Shown piece by piece: positions 8,451 through 16,883 of a stretch of 64,000 nt of DNA. Position 1 is the stretch's first letter; every line of letters begins with the position of its first letter. The notes beneath the pieces were generated by a model. The model was not told the origin of the DNA. It saw nothing but the letters and a program-made list of their open reading frames with translations, and searched no databases. The position numbers were made by a program, and so were the translations under genes. The stretch is from the NCBI RefSeq assembly GCF_013337765.1, contig NZ_VBSB01000012.1:212928-276927 (forward strand). Direction: 5' to 3'. This DNA is from Mycolicibacterium sphagni. Lineage in GTDB: Bacteria > Actinomycetota > Actinomycetes > Mycobacteriales > Mycobacteriaceae.

Positions 8451-9274
8451 GCGAGGACAAACCCGAACCGCTGCCGATCCGTCCTGCGGCGACGGTCATG
8501 TTGATCAGGGACACCGCGCAGGACGGTGTCGAGGTCTTTCTCATGCGCCGGCACCGCGCGATGGAGTTCGCCGGCGGCGTGATGGTGTTCCCCGGCGGTG
8601 GGGTCGACGACCGTGACCGCAACTCCGATACCGCCTGGTATGGCCCCGCACCGGACTGGTGGGCGCAGCGGTTCGGCATCTCCGAGGACCTCGCCGAAGC
8701 ACTGGTGTGCGCCGCGGCACGCGAGACGTTCGAGGAATCCGGCGTGCTGTTCGCCGGACCTGCCGACGATCCCGACGGCATCGTCGCCGACGCCTCGATC
8801 TACGGCGACGTCCGCGCGGCCCTGGTTGACCGCAGCCTGTCGTTCTCCGAATTCCTGCGAAGGGAAAACCTGGTGCTGCGGGCTGACCTGCTGCGGCCGT
8901 GGGCCAACTGGGTGACCCCCGAAGAGGAGCGCACCCGCCGCTACGACACCTACTTCTTCGTCGGCGCACTGCCCGACGGCCAGCGCGCCGACGGGCACAA
9001 CACCGAATCCGAGCACGCGGCGTGGACCAGCCCCGAAGCGGCGCTCGAGGATTTCGCCGAGGCGCGCAGTTTCCTGCTGCCCCCGACCTGGACCCAGCTG
9101 GACTCGCTGGCCGGGCGCACCGTCGGCGAGGTGCTGGCCCTGGATCGTCAGATTGTCGCTGTGCAGCCCAATCTTGCTGTCCACGGAGGTAATTGGGAGA
9201 TCGAGTTCTTCAACAGCGACCGCTACAACGAGGCCCGCAACCGCCGTGCCCCGCAGGGCTACGGCGGGGACTGA
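8447..9274 (+). CDS. NUDIX hydrolase (Rv3040c type)
   Basis: This 275-aa protein has the NUDIX fold. The canonical box is split by an insert: the glycine part FPGGGVDD is at about residue 47 and the catalytic helix AARETFEESGVLF at about residue 88, which is the arrangement of the NUDT19/CoA-diphosphatase-like branch. Such enzymes hydrolyse nucleoside-diphosphate-linked substrates, and some cut acyl-CoA. Its close link to an enoyl-CoA hydratase gene two bases downstream fits a CoA-related role, but that is inference. The start GTG 8447 overlaps the ABC gene stop. Confidence 0.85.
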   Translation: MSEDKPEPLPIRPAATVMLIRDTAQDGVEVFLMRRHRAMEFAGGVMVFPGGGVDDRDRNSDTAWYGPAPDWWAQRFGISEDLAEALVCAAARETFEESGVLFAGPADDPDGIVADASIYGDVRAALVDRSLSFSEFLRRENLVLRADLLRPWANWVTPEEERTRRYDTYFFVGALPDGQRADGHNTESEHAAWTSPEAALEDFAEARSFLLPPTWTQLDSLAGRTVGEVLALDRQIVAVQPNLAVHGGNWEIEFFNSDRYNEARNRRAPQGYGGD

Positions 9275-9275
9275 C

Positions 9276-9989
9276 ATGCGCGAGTTTGTCAGCATCCACG
9301 TCGGCGAGCAGCATCCCGGTGTCGGGGTGCTGCTGGTGTCGCGCCCGCCGACCAACGCGCTGACCCGGCAGACCTACCGGGAGCTGATCTCGGCGACGGC
9401 TGAGGTGGCCGAGCGCGCCGACATCGCCACCGTAATCCTGTTCGGCGGGCACGAAATTTTCTCCGTCGGTGACGACGTTCCGGAGCTGCGCACGCTGAAT
9501 CGCGCCGAAGCCGAGGCCGCCGATCTGCTGCGCCGCGAGGCCATCGACGCGGTCGCCGCGATCCCGAAACCGACGGTCGCCGCCATCACCGGCTATGCCC
9601 TCGGCACCGGGCTGAGTCTGGCGCTGGCCGCCGACTGGCGGGTCAGCGGCGACAACGTCAAGCTGGGCGCCACCGAGATCCTGGCCGGCCTGGTCCCCGG
9701 GGGCGGTGGGGCGCAGCGGCTGGCCCGTGCGGTCGGGCCGGCGCGGGCCAAGGATCTGGCGTTCAGCGGCCGGTTCGTCGACGCCAAGGAAGCGCTGGTG
9801 CACGGGCTGATCGACGAGATGGTGGCCCCCGATCACGTCTTCGATGCCGCCGCGGTGTGGGCCGGCCGCTTCGTGGACGCCGCACCGAGTGCGCTGGCCG
9901 GTGCCAAGGCGCTGATCGACGGCCGGCTCGATGCCGGTGAGCAGGCGCAACGCTACGGTGAGGTCTTCGCCGCGGGCGATAGCCGTTAG
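9276..9989 (+). CDS. echA17: Enoyl-CoA hydratase/isomerase family protein (EchA17 type)
   Basis: The 237-aa product belongs to the crotonase superfamily, which acts on acyl-CoA thioesters. It shows the oxyanion-hole region FGGHEIFSVGDDV and the catalytic-Glu segment TEILAGLVPGGGGAQRL. Family members hydrate 2-enoyl-CoA in beta-oxidation, but crotonase homologues vary in reaction. The start ATG 9276 is one base after the NUDIX stop; a longer in-frame extension to 9153 lies inside the NUDIX gene. Position matches Rv3039c (echA17) in M. tuberculosis, and the gene is followed by a methyltransferase as there. Confidence 0.88.
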   Translation: MREFVSIHVGEQHPGVGVLLVSRPPTNALTRQTYRELISATAEVAERADIATVILFGGHEIFSVGDDVPELRTLNRAEAEAADLLRREAIDAVAAIPKPTVAAITGYALGTGLSLALAADWRVSGDNVKLGATEILAGLVPGGGGAQRLARAVGPARAKDLAFSGRFVDAKEALVHGLIDEMVAPDHVFDAAAVWAGRFVDAAPSALAGAKALIDGRLDAGEQAQRYGEVFAAGDSR

Positions 9990-9999
9990 GCTGCCCTGC

Positions 10000-10968
10000 A
10001 TGACCACGATCGACCCCACCCCTCAACCTCACGCCACCGCGGAGCAGGTGGAAGCGGCGTTGAAGGACACCAAGCTGGCCCAGATTTTGTATCACGACTG
10101 GGAGGCCGAGACCTACGACGACAAGTGGTCGATCTCGTACGACAAGCGCTGCGTGGATTACGCCCGCAACCTGTTCGACGCCACCGTGCCGCCGGAGGAA
10201 CTGCGTGAGCTGCCCTACGACCGGGCGCTGGAGCTGGGGTGCGGCAGCGGTTTCTTCCTGCTCAACCTGATCCAGGCCGGGGTGGCCCGGCGCGGCTCGG
10301 TGACCGACCTGTCGCCCGGCATGGTCAAGGTCGCCACCCGCAACGGCGAGAACCTGGGCCTGGACATCGATGGCCGGGTCGCCGATGCCGAAGGCGTTCC
10401 GTACGAGGACGACACGTTCGACCTCGTCGTCGGTCACGCCGTCCTGCACCACATCCCCGACGTCGAGAAGTCGCTGCGCGAGGTGGTCCGGGTGCTCAAA
10501 CCCGGTGGCCGATTCGTATTCGCCGGCGAGCCCACCAGCGTCGGTAACACCTACGCGCGGTCGCTGTCGACGCTGACCTGGCGGGTGGCCACCAACGTCA
10601 CCAAGCTGCCCGGCCTGGAGGGCTGGCGGCGGCCACAGGCCGAACTCGACGAATCGTCGCGCGCCGCGGCGCTGGAGGCGGTCGTCGACCTGCACACCTT
10701 CGACCCGGACGACCTCGAGCGGATGGCCCGCAGCGCCGGAGCGGTCGACGTCTCGACGTCCACCACGGAGTTCACCGCTGCGATGCTGGGCTGGCCGCTG
10801 CGCACCTTCGAGGCCGCCATCCCGCCCGGCAAGCTCGGCTGGGGCTACGCGAAGTTCGCGTTCAACAGCTGGATCGGGCTGAGCTGGGTCGATGACAACA
10901 TCTGGCGGCAGGTCGTGCCTAAGGGCTGGTACTACAACGTCATGATCACCGGGGTTAAACCGTCCTGA
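10000..10968 (+). CDS. Class I SAM-dependent methyltransferase (Rv3038c type)
   Basis: The 322-aa protein has a Rossmann methyltransferase core with motif I LELGCGSGFFLLN at about residue 74, an acidic strand (VTDLSPGMV), DLVVGHAVLHHI and the post-core LKPGGRFVFAGE. N-terminal residues 1-60 are rich in aromatic and acidic residues and the C-terminal 90 residues form an extra cap. The substrate is not evident. It starts ten bases after echA17 and overlaps the next gene, and the order matches Rv3038c. It is cytosolic, with no signal or membrane segment. Confidence 0.88.
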   Translation: MTTIDPTPQPHATAEQVEAALKDTKLAQILYHDWEAETYDDKWSISYDKRCVDYARNLFDATVPPEELRELPYDRALELGCGSGFFLLNLIQAGVARRGSVTDLSPGMVKVATRNGENLGLDIDGRVADAEGVPYEDDTFDLVVGHAVLHHIPDVEKSLREVVRVLKPGGRFVFAGEPTSVGNTYARSLSTLTWRVATNVTKLPGLEGWRRPQAELDESSRAAALEAVVDLHTFDPDDLERMARSAGAVDVSTSTTEFTAAMLGWPLRTFEAAIPPGKLGWGYAKFAFNSWIGLSWVDDNIWRQVVPKGWYYNVMITGVKPS

Positions 10969-12146
10969 CCTTCGGGCGAGACGACGTCACCTACCTCACC
11001 AGTGACGCCGGTGCGGCGGCGCTGGCCGAGATCGCCCGCTATCCACTGACCGACGCCAGTCGGCTGGCCGATGTGGCCGCCATCCGCGACCGGTTCGCCG
11101 AGCGCGGCACCGCCCTGATCGAAACCACCCTGTTGCGCCGTAAGGCCGTCACCAAGCTCGGCGAGCTGGGCGACGTCTCGGGGTGGCTGTTCACCGACGA
11201 CGCGCTGCAGCAGGCCACCGCGGCACCGGTGGCGCGGCATCGGGCCGCCCGCTTGGCCGGTGCGGTGGTGCACGATGCGACCTGCTCGATCGGCACCGAA
11301 CTGGCGGCTCTGCGCTCGACCGCGGCCGTCGTCATCGGCACCGATATCGACGAGGTCCGGCTCGCCATGGCCCACCACAACGTGCCCGACGTGGCGCTAT
11401 GCCGCGCCGACGCACTGCACCCGGTCAGCCGCGATGCGGTGGTGCTGCTCGATCCGGCTCGCCGATCCGGTGGGCGACGCCGCTTCGACCCGCGCGCCTA
11501 TGTGCCGCCGCTGGACGGGCTGCTCGACGTCTATCGCGGGCGGCCGACCGTGGTGAAATGCGCGCCGGGAATCGATTTCGACGCCGTCCGCCAACTGGGC
11601 TTCGACGGCGAGATCGAGGTGACCTCGGCCGGTGGTTCGGTGCGGGAGGCCTGCCTGTGGTCGCCCGAGCTGGCCGAACCGGGAGTGCGCCGCCGGGCCT
11701 GCGTACTGGACCGCGACGAAGTCGTCACCGACGCCGACCCCGACGACTGCCCGGCCGGCCCCGCCGGTCGGTGGATCGTGGACCCTGACGGGGCGATCGT
11801 GCGCGCCGGGTTGGTCCGGCACTACGCCGCCCGGCACGGACTGTGGCAGCTCGACCCCGATATCGCCTATCTCAGTGGCGATCACGTGCCCGCCGGAGTT
11901 CGCGGATTCGAGGTGCTCGACGAACTGCCGCTGCGGGAAAAGGTGTTGCGGCACGCGCTCGCGCAGCATGACTGCGGACAGCTGGAGATCCTGGTGCGCG
12001 GCGTCGACGTCGACCCCGACGCATTGCGGCGGCGGCTGCGCCCAAAAGGAGGTTCATCACTATCGCTGGTGATCACCCGGATCGGCTCGGGCCCAGGCGA
12101 ACGCACTTCTGCGTTCCTGTGCCGACCCGCCGCCGCAGTGCGCTAG
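10965..12146 (+). CDS. THUMP-like class I methyltransferase (Rv3037c type), probable CTG start
   Basis: The frame encodes a SAM-binding protein with a THUMP-like C-terminal domain (DCGQLEILVRGVDVDP and RLRPKG, then PLVITRIG-type ending). The SAM core contains DATCSIGTELAALR at about residue 104 and VVLLDPARRSGGRR at about 160. Homologues of this family begin with a helix like DDVTYLTSDAGAAALAEIA, which here is encoded upstream of the first ATG/GTG/TTG. The only near-start upstream is CTG 10965, which overlaps the previous stop as CTGA. The conservative start is GTG 11073. Rv3037c has been proposed as an MGLP methyltransferase, but an RNA-modification role also fits the fold. Confidence 0.78.
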   Translation: MTFGRDDVTYLTSDAGAAALAEIARYPLTDASRLADVAAIRDRFAERGTALIETTLLRRKAVTKLGELGDVSGWLFTDDALQQATAAPVARHRAARLAGAVVHDATCSIGTELAALRSTAAVVIGTDIDEVRLAMAHHNVPDVALCRADALHPVSRDAVVLLDPARRSGGRRRFDPRAYVPPLDGLLDVYRGRPTVVKCAPGIDFDAVRQLGFDGEIEVTSAGGSVREACLWSPELAEPGVRRRACVLDRDEVVTDADPDDCPAGPAGRWIVDPDGAIVRAGLVRHYAARHGLWQLDPDIAYLSGDHVPAGVRGFEVLDELPLREKVLRHALAQHDCGQLEILVRGVDVDPDALRRRLRPKGGSSLSLVITRIGSGPGERTSAFLCRPAAAVR

Positions 12147-12208
12147 GCGCGGGTACGCTGGCGGCGACGGCGCCAGTGCCGTCTTCACAGCGCGAGGACG
12201 ATCGACGA

Positions 12209-12904
12209 ATGCGCATTCTCACCCTGACCGCACTGCTGGCAGCGGGCGTTCTGCTGGGCGAGCACGACATCGCGATCGCTGGCGCGCAGACGGACTGCAC
12301 GGCGCTCGGCGGTGCCGTCGAAGGCGACAACGTCTGCTACGTGCACAGCAGCGCGGCCAGCTACACGATGGATTTGCGGTTTCCCACCAACTACGCCGAC
12401 GAGCAGGCCGTCATCGATTACGTGACGCAGAACCGCGACGGATTCACCAATGTCGCGCAGATGCCGGCGGTGCGCAGCATGCCCTACGAAATGGATGTCA
12501 CCACACAGTCATTCGCCTCAGGGCCACCCACCGGCGGCACCCAGAGTGTGGTGCTCAAGCTGTTTCAGGACATCGGTGGCGCGCACCCGACGACCTGGTA
12601 CAAAACCTTCAACTACGATGTGGCGCACAAGAAACCGGTCACCTTCGACACCCTGTTCGCACCGGATGCCAAGGCCGTCAACGCGATATTCCCCATCGTA
12701 CAACGGGATCTGGAGCGTCAGACCGGGCTGACCGGCGTCATCGCCACCAGCGACGGGCTCGACCCGTCGCACTATCAGAACTTCGCCGTCACCGACGACG
12801 CGGTGGTCTTCTTCTTCAGCCAGGGGGAATTGCTGCCGTCGGATGCCGGGGCCACGTCGGCGTCGGTGCCGCGCGCGGCGCTACCGCCGCTGCAATTGAA
12901 CTAA
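12209..12904 (+). CDS. Secreted protein with RsiV-like/DUF3298 domain (Rv3036c, TB22.2 type)
   Basis: The 231-aa product starts with a cleavable signal peptide (LTALLAAGVLLGEHDIAIAGAQ, hydrophobic core plus A-x-A-like site near residue 24). The mature part has two cysteines near the N-terminus and an alpha/beta domain with KLFQDIGGAHPTTWYKTFNYD and the C-terminal FAVTDDAVVFFFSQGELLP, typical of the DUF3298/RsiV family. M. tuberculosis Rv3036c (TB22.2) is a culture-filtrate protein with reported esterase activity. The start ATG 12209 follows GCGAGGACG; the longer frame begins within the previous gene. It converges on the propeller gene with a four-base overlap. Confidence 0.85.
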   Translation: MRILTLTALLAAGVLLGEHDIAIAGAQTDCTALGGAVEGDNVCYVHSSAASYTMDLRFPTNYADEQAVIDYVTQNRDGFTNVAQMPAVRSMPYEMDVTTQSFASGPPTGGTQSVVLKLFQDIGGAHPTTWYKTFNYDVAHKKPVTFDTLFAPDAKAVNAIFPIVQRDLERQTGLTGVIATSDGLDPSHYQNFAVTDDAVVFFFSQGELLPSDAGATSASVPRAALPPLQLN

Positions 12905-14193
12905 GCGGGATCGAAGCTGTACAGCTGGCCGGCACTGGTGGCCACCACCACTCGGCGGTCCTGACCCACTGACACCCCCACTGGGAAGCCGTCGGCCTCC
13001 GGGAGGGGGTAGCTGTTGAGGGTGCGGCCGTTGGCGGGATCGAACACCAGCAACGAAAACCCCGACGGCGGGCTGGCGACCACCGTGTAGCCCACCGGGC
13101 CCGCCTGACTCGATGAGCTCAGCGGGGTGACGTCGTCACGGCGCCAGGCGATGTCAGCGTGGTTGCCCGAGTCCTTGAGCGCGACCAGGTGGGTGTTCGG
13201 GCCACCGCCGACGACGATCAGTCCGTCCGGTGACACCGACGGCGGGGTCTGCGGCAGAAAGTCCAGTGGCACAGACCATTTCACCTTGCCATCGGAGATG
13301 TTCAGTGCCCACAGCTTTTGGTCGCGTCCGGTGACGTACACCGTGGTGCCGTCGGCAGAGGACACCGGCGCGGCCAGCACGCCGGCGGCGATGGCGTCGG
13401 TGGTCCACTCCTTGGTGAGCAGTGGGGTCTGGCCGGGGTGGTACTGCAGGCCGACGAGCGTCGAAGCCTTGGCGCCCGGCTGCCACAGGCTCACCACGAT
13501 CATGCGGGTAGCTGTGGCGTAGGTCGGCGGTGCGGACACCGGGCATCCAGCCAGGGCGTGGGCGCAGTCGGTCAGCCCGCGGGTGGAATCGGTCGGATCG
13601 AGTCCCTCGACGAGGTCGAGCGGGGCCCCGGTCACGTCGCCGCGATGCGAGTCGAAGACCAGCACCTGGCCGAGGTGGGTGACCACCAAGAGCTGGCCGC
13701 CACCGAGAAACCTTGCGGTGGTGGGCATTCCGATGACGTTCTGGCGCCAGCGGATCCACTGCGTTGGCGGGTAGGCTTGCATCGCGCCGGGCTGGCCGAT
13801 GAACAGATTGTCGAACTGGTCGAACAGCGGGCTGGCGAAGCCGCCACCGAGCGCCTGGCGGATGCACCAGCGTTGCCTGCCGTTGTTGTCGTTCTCCCAC
13901 ACCATCAGCGAACAGCCGCCGGCGGTCTGGCCGTTCACCGCGAGGTAGCCGATATCGCCCAGTGCGGCTCCGGCACCCAGCTCACCCTTGACCGACCGGC
14001 TCCATTTCAGCCGCAGCGCCGACGCCCCGCCGGTGGCGGTGTAGCTGCTGTTGGCGGCATCGCCGTATTGGGCGGACCAGCCGTGCGCAGCAGTGGAGTC
14101 GACCCAGGAGTCGGTGTTGCCGCACCCGGCCAAGCCGGTCACGGCCAACGCGGCCGACGCCGACGCCAGCAATCGCCGCAGCACCCGTGCCAC
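12901..14193 (-). CDS. PQQ-like beta-propeller lipoprotein (Rv3035 type)
   Basis: This 430-aa protein carries a lipoprotein signal with the lipobox TGLAGC (Cys24), so it should be anchored outside the membrane. The rest is made of Trp- and Gly-rich blades with repeats such as YVTGRDQKLWALNISDGKVKWSVPL and a final RVVVATSAGQLYSFDPA, the PQQ/WD-like propeller pattern. It lacks the dehydrogenase active-site motifs, so a binding or scaffold role is more likely than catalysis. Two His/Cys-rich segments (SLMVWENDNNGRQRWCIR; CAHALAGCPVS) could form disulfides. The gene is between MGLP genes on the opposite strand, as Rv3035 is in M. tuberculosis; a link to that pathway is unproven. Confidence 0.82.
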   Translation of the reverse strand: MARVLRRLLASASAALAVTGLAGCGNTDSWVDSTAAHGWSAQYGDAANSSYTATGGASALRLKWSRSVKGELGAGAALGDIGYLAVNGQTAGGCSLMVWENDNNGRQRWCIRQALGGGFASPLFDQFDNLFIGQPGAMQAYPPTQWIRWRQNVIGMPTTARFLGGGQLLVVTHLGQVLVFDSHRGDVTGAPLDLVEGLDPTDSTRGLTDCAHALAGCPVSAPPTYATATRMIVVSLWQPGAKASTLVGLQYHPGQTPLLTKEWTTDAIAAGVLAAPVSSADGTTVYVTGRDQKLWALNISDGKVKWSVPLDFLPQTPPSVSPDGLIVVGGGPNTHLVALKDSGNHADIAWRRDDVTPLSSSSQAGPVGYTVVASPPSGFSLLVFDPANGRTLNSYPLPEADGFPVGVSVGQDRRVVVATSAGQLYSFDPA

Positions 14194-14272
14194 CTTTCCA
14201 TCACGTCATCGAAGAACCGGACAGTACAGGCGAGGGTAACCCGTGCCGCTGCTGGCGTTAGGCTCTCAGCCC

Positions 14273-15019
14273 ATGACGTCGATGTGGGGTTCGCCGATCC
14301 ACAAGCGGTGGGTAGGCTCGCGCCTGCGTGATCCGCGCCAGGCCAAGTTCCTGACCAAGGACTCGCTGCGCTGGGTCATCGCCAATAAGGCGTATACGCC
14401 CTGGTACCTGGTGCGCTACTGGCGGCTGCTGAAGTTCAAGCTGGCCAACCCGCACATCATCACGCGCGGCATGGTGTTCCTCGGCAAGAACGTCGAGATC
14501 CACGCCACGCCGGAGCTGGCGCAGCTGGAGATCGGCCGCTGGGTGCACATCGGCGACAAGAACACGATCCGCGCCCACGAGGGCTCGCTGCGCTTCGGCG
14601 ACAAGGTGGTGCTGGGCCGCGACAACGTCATCAACTGCTACCTGGACATCGAGCTGGGTGACTCGGCGCTGATGGCCGACTGGTGCTACGTCTGCGACTT
14701 CGACCACAAGATGGACAACATCGAGATGCCGATCAAGGACCAGGGCATCGTCAAGGGCCCGGTACGCATCGGCCCAGACACGTGGATCGCGGCCAAGGTG
14801 ACCGTGCTGCGGGGCACCACGATCGGGCGCGGCTGCGTATTGGGAGCCCATGCCGTGGTCAAGGGCGACATCCCGGATTTCTCGATCGCCGTCGGCTCGC
14901 CGGCCAAGGTCGTCAAGAACCGCAAACTTGCCTGGGACACCTCAGCCGCCCAGCGCGCTGAGCTGGCCGCAGCGCTGGCGGATATTGAGCGTAAGAAGGC
15001 TTCTCGTCTAGAGGCTTAG
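14273..15019 (+). CDS. Left-handed beta-helix acetyl/acyltransferase (Rv3034c type, MGLP locus)
   Basis: The 248-aa protein shows hexapeptide repeats of the left-handed beta-helix fold from about residue 75 to 210 (IGRWVHIGDKNTIRAHEGS, VVLGRDNVINCYL, IGPDTWIAAKVTVLRGTTIG read as successive turns) with a final VGSPAKVVKNRK typical of CoA-dependent O-acetyltransferases. The catalytic His is likely in CDFDHKMDN. Rv3034c is in the M. tuberculosis gene set proposed to acylate methylglucose lipopolysaccharide. The start ATG 14273 is preferred because the upstream frame overlaps non-conserved sequence divergent from the propeller gene. Confidence 0.83.
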   Translation: MTSMWGSPIHKRWVGSRLRDPRQAKFLTKDSLRWVIANKAYTPWYLVRYWRLLKFKLANPHIITRGMVFLGKNVEIHATPELAQLEIGRWVHIGDKNTIRAHEGSLRFGDKVVLGRDNVINCYLDIELGDSALMADWCYVCDFDHKMDNIEMPIKDQGIVKGPVRIGPDTWIAAKVTVLRGTTIGRGCVLGAHAVVKGDIPDFSIAVGSPAKVVKNRKLAWDTSAAQRAELAAALADIERKKASRLEA

Positions 15020-15133
15020 GGCCCCAGAGGGCAGGCCTTTGGGCACTATGGTCGGGCGTTCGTCTGGAGTTATGCCATGGTTGCCTCTATTTTGCTCAGA
15101 GGCGTCCATTCACGTCTCCTCGGGGAGGGCCCT

Positions 15134-15616
15134 GTGACGATCTCCAGAATCATCAAGACAGTACTGGCCACCGCGGTGAGCATGCTCATCGTGCTGGCGG
15201 CCGCGCCGTTTTCGGCAGCGGCCAACTATCCCATCGTCGGCAAGCTGGGTAGCGCGCTGACGATGACCGACAGTGTTGGCCAGGTTTCCTTGACCTGGAC
15301 GGTCAGCGGCCTCAAACCCTCCAATGACGTGATGCCCGGCTACCCGGTCGCCGGTCAGCTCTGGGAGGCGACGGCCACCGTGAACGCCGTGAATGGTCCG
15401 GTTACACCGGCCATTTCGCAGTTCAATGCCGTCGCTCCCAACCAGGCGGCCTACCGAGTGTTGTGGATGGTCGCCGCCCCGTCCAATATCAGCGGCGCCA
15501 CCATCCCGCCGGGCGCGACGGCGACGGGCAAGATCCACTTCGACGTCACCGGACCGCCCCCGACCACGGTCACCATGAACAACGGCATGCAGGACCTGCT
15601 GATCTGGACGCCCTGA
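15134..15616 (+). CDS. Secreted MPT63-like protein (DUF1942; Rv3033 position)
   Basis: The 160-aa product starts at GTG 15134 after a strong Shine-Dalgarno (GGGGAGGG), with a signal peptide (VLATAVSMLIVLAAAPFSAAA) ending near residue 29. The mature part is an immunoglobulin-like beta-sandwich of the MPT63/DUF1942 family: YPIVGKLGSALTMTDSVGQV, PGYPVAGQLWEATATVNA and a C-terminal NNGMQDLLIW. MPT63 (Rv1926c) is a major secreted antigen of unknown function. The gene sits where Rv3033 is found. The longer frame from 15077 would put extra charged residues before the signal peptide and is less likely. Confidence 0.82.
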   Translation: MTISRIIKTVLATAVSMLIVLAAAPFSAAANYPIVGKLGSALTMTDSVGQVSLTWTVSGLKPSNDVMPGYPVAGQLWEATATVNAVNGPVTPAISQFNAVAPNQAAYRVLWMVAAPSNISGATIPPGATATGKIHFDVTGPPPTTVTMNNGMQDLLIWTP

Positions 15617-15647
15617 CTACCAGTCGATAGCGAACGACTCGGTCGAA

Positions 15648-16883
15648 CTATGAGCGCCCCGGCAGGGCGTGCTCGATGATCGGCCGGCGGGGAAGCGGAT
15701 CGCGTTCGTGGCGCTTGGCGGCCAGATAGACCTGCGCGGTCTCGGCGGCCACGGTGTGCCAATCGAAATCCGATGTCAGCCGGGCCCGTGCCGCGGTCGC
15801 CCGCTGTTGTGCGGCAACAGGATCGTCGAGGACGCGGCGCACCGCGTCGGCCAGCGCCGCGACATCGCGCGGTGGGAAGGACACCCCGGTCTCGCCGTCG
15901 ATGACGGCCTCGCCGAGTCCGCCCACGTTGGAGGTGACCAGCGGTGCGCCTGCCGCGGCCGCTTCGAGGGCGGCGATGCCGAACGGTTCGTAGTGGCTGG
16001 GCAACACTGCGGCGTCGGTCTGGTGCAACAGGTGCAGCAGCTTGTCGTGGTCCACCCGGCCGGCGAAGCGAACCGCCTTGAGCACCTTGTGCTTTCGTGC
16101 CACCTCGACCAGCCAGTCCTGCTGGGTGCCGTCACCGGCGATCGTCAGCGTGGTGCCGGGGTGGGTGCGCCGGATCCGGGGGAGCGCCGCGATCGCCTCG
16201 TGCACGCCCTTCTCGTATTCCAGCCGGCCGATGTACAACAGCTCCGGCGGTCCGGTGCGGGCCCGGCGAGGAGCGAACGGCCAACGGCTCGAATCGATTC
16301 CGTTGCGGATGACGACGATCTCGCCAAGGTCGGGGCCGAACAGGTCGGAGATCTCGTCCGACATCGACGCCGAGCAGGCGATCAGCGAATCGGACTCGCG
16401 GACGAACCACGACTCCACGGCGTGCACCTGGCGGCTGATCTGTCCGGACACCCAGCCGGAGTGCCGCCCGGCCTCGGTGGCATGCACGGTGGAAACCATT
16501 GGCACATCGAATAATTCGGCAAGCGCGATCGCCGGGTGGGCGACCAGCCAGTCGTGGGCGTGTACGACGTCGGGCTGCCAGCCCTTGGCGTGCAGGGTCA
16601 GCCCGGCGCGCGTCATGGCGTGACCCATGGCCAGCGTCCAGGCCATCAGGTCGCGGCCGAAGTCGAACTCGTGCGGGTCCTGAGCGGCGGCGATCACCCG
16701 CACGCCCTCGTGGATCTCGTCGGTGGTGGGATGGGTGCTGGGATCGGTGCCCGACGGCCTGCGCGAGAGCACCACCACATCGTGTCCGTCGGCGGCCAGC
16801 GCGGTCGCCAGCTGGTAGACGTGGCGGCCGAGGCCGCCGATGATCACCGGCGGGTACTCCCACGACACCATCAGGATCTTCAC
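15648..16883 (-). CDS. GT4 alpha-(1->4)-glucosyltransferase (Rv3032 type, MGLP and glucan synthesis)
   Basis: The 411-aa product is a GT-B fold glycosyltransferase. The N-terminal domain opens with KILMVSWEYPPVIIGGLGRHV, the glycogen-synthase-like donor/acceptor loop; the C-terminal domain has LLYIGRLEYEKGVHEAI and the EX7E-type segment SHYEPFGIAALEAAAAGAP. Rv3032 elongates the alpha-1,4-glucan of methylglucose lipopolysaccharide and contributes to glycogen-like polymers. The start is GTG 16883, which overlaps the stop of the GH57 gene by four bases, so both are co-translated. The longer frame from 16934 is out of register with the family start. Confidence 0.9.
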   Translation of the reverse strand: MKILMVSWEYPPVIIGGLGRHVYQLATALAADGHDVVVLSRRPSGTDPSTHPTTDEIHEGVRVIAAAQDPHEFDFGRDLMAWTLAMGHAMTRAGLTLHAKGWQPDVVHAHDWLVAHPAIALAELFDVPMVSTVHATEAGRHSGWVSGQISRQVHAVESWFVRESDSLIACSASMSDEISDLFGPDLGEIVVIRNGIDSSRWPFAPRRARTGPPELLYIGRLEYEKGVHEAIAALPRIRRTHPGTTLTIAGDGTQQDWLVEVARKHKVLKAVRFAGRVDHDKLLHLLHQTDAAVLPSHYEPFGIAALEAAAAGAPLVTSNVGGLGEAVIDGETGVSFPPRDVAALADAVRRVLDDPVAAQQRATAARARLTSDFDWHTVAAETAQVYLAAKRHERDPLPRRPIIEHALPGRS

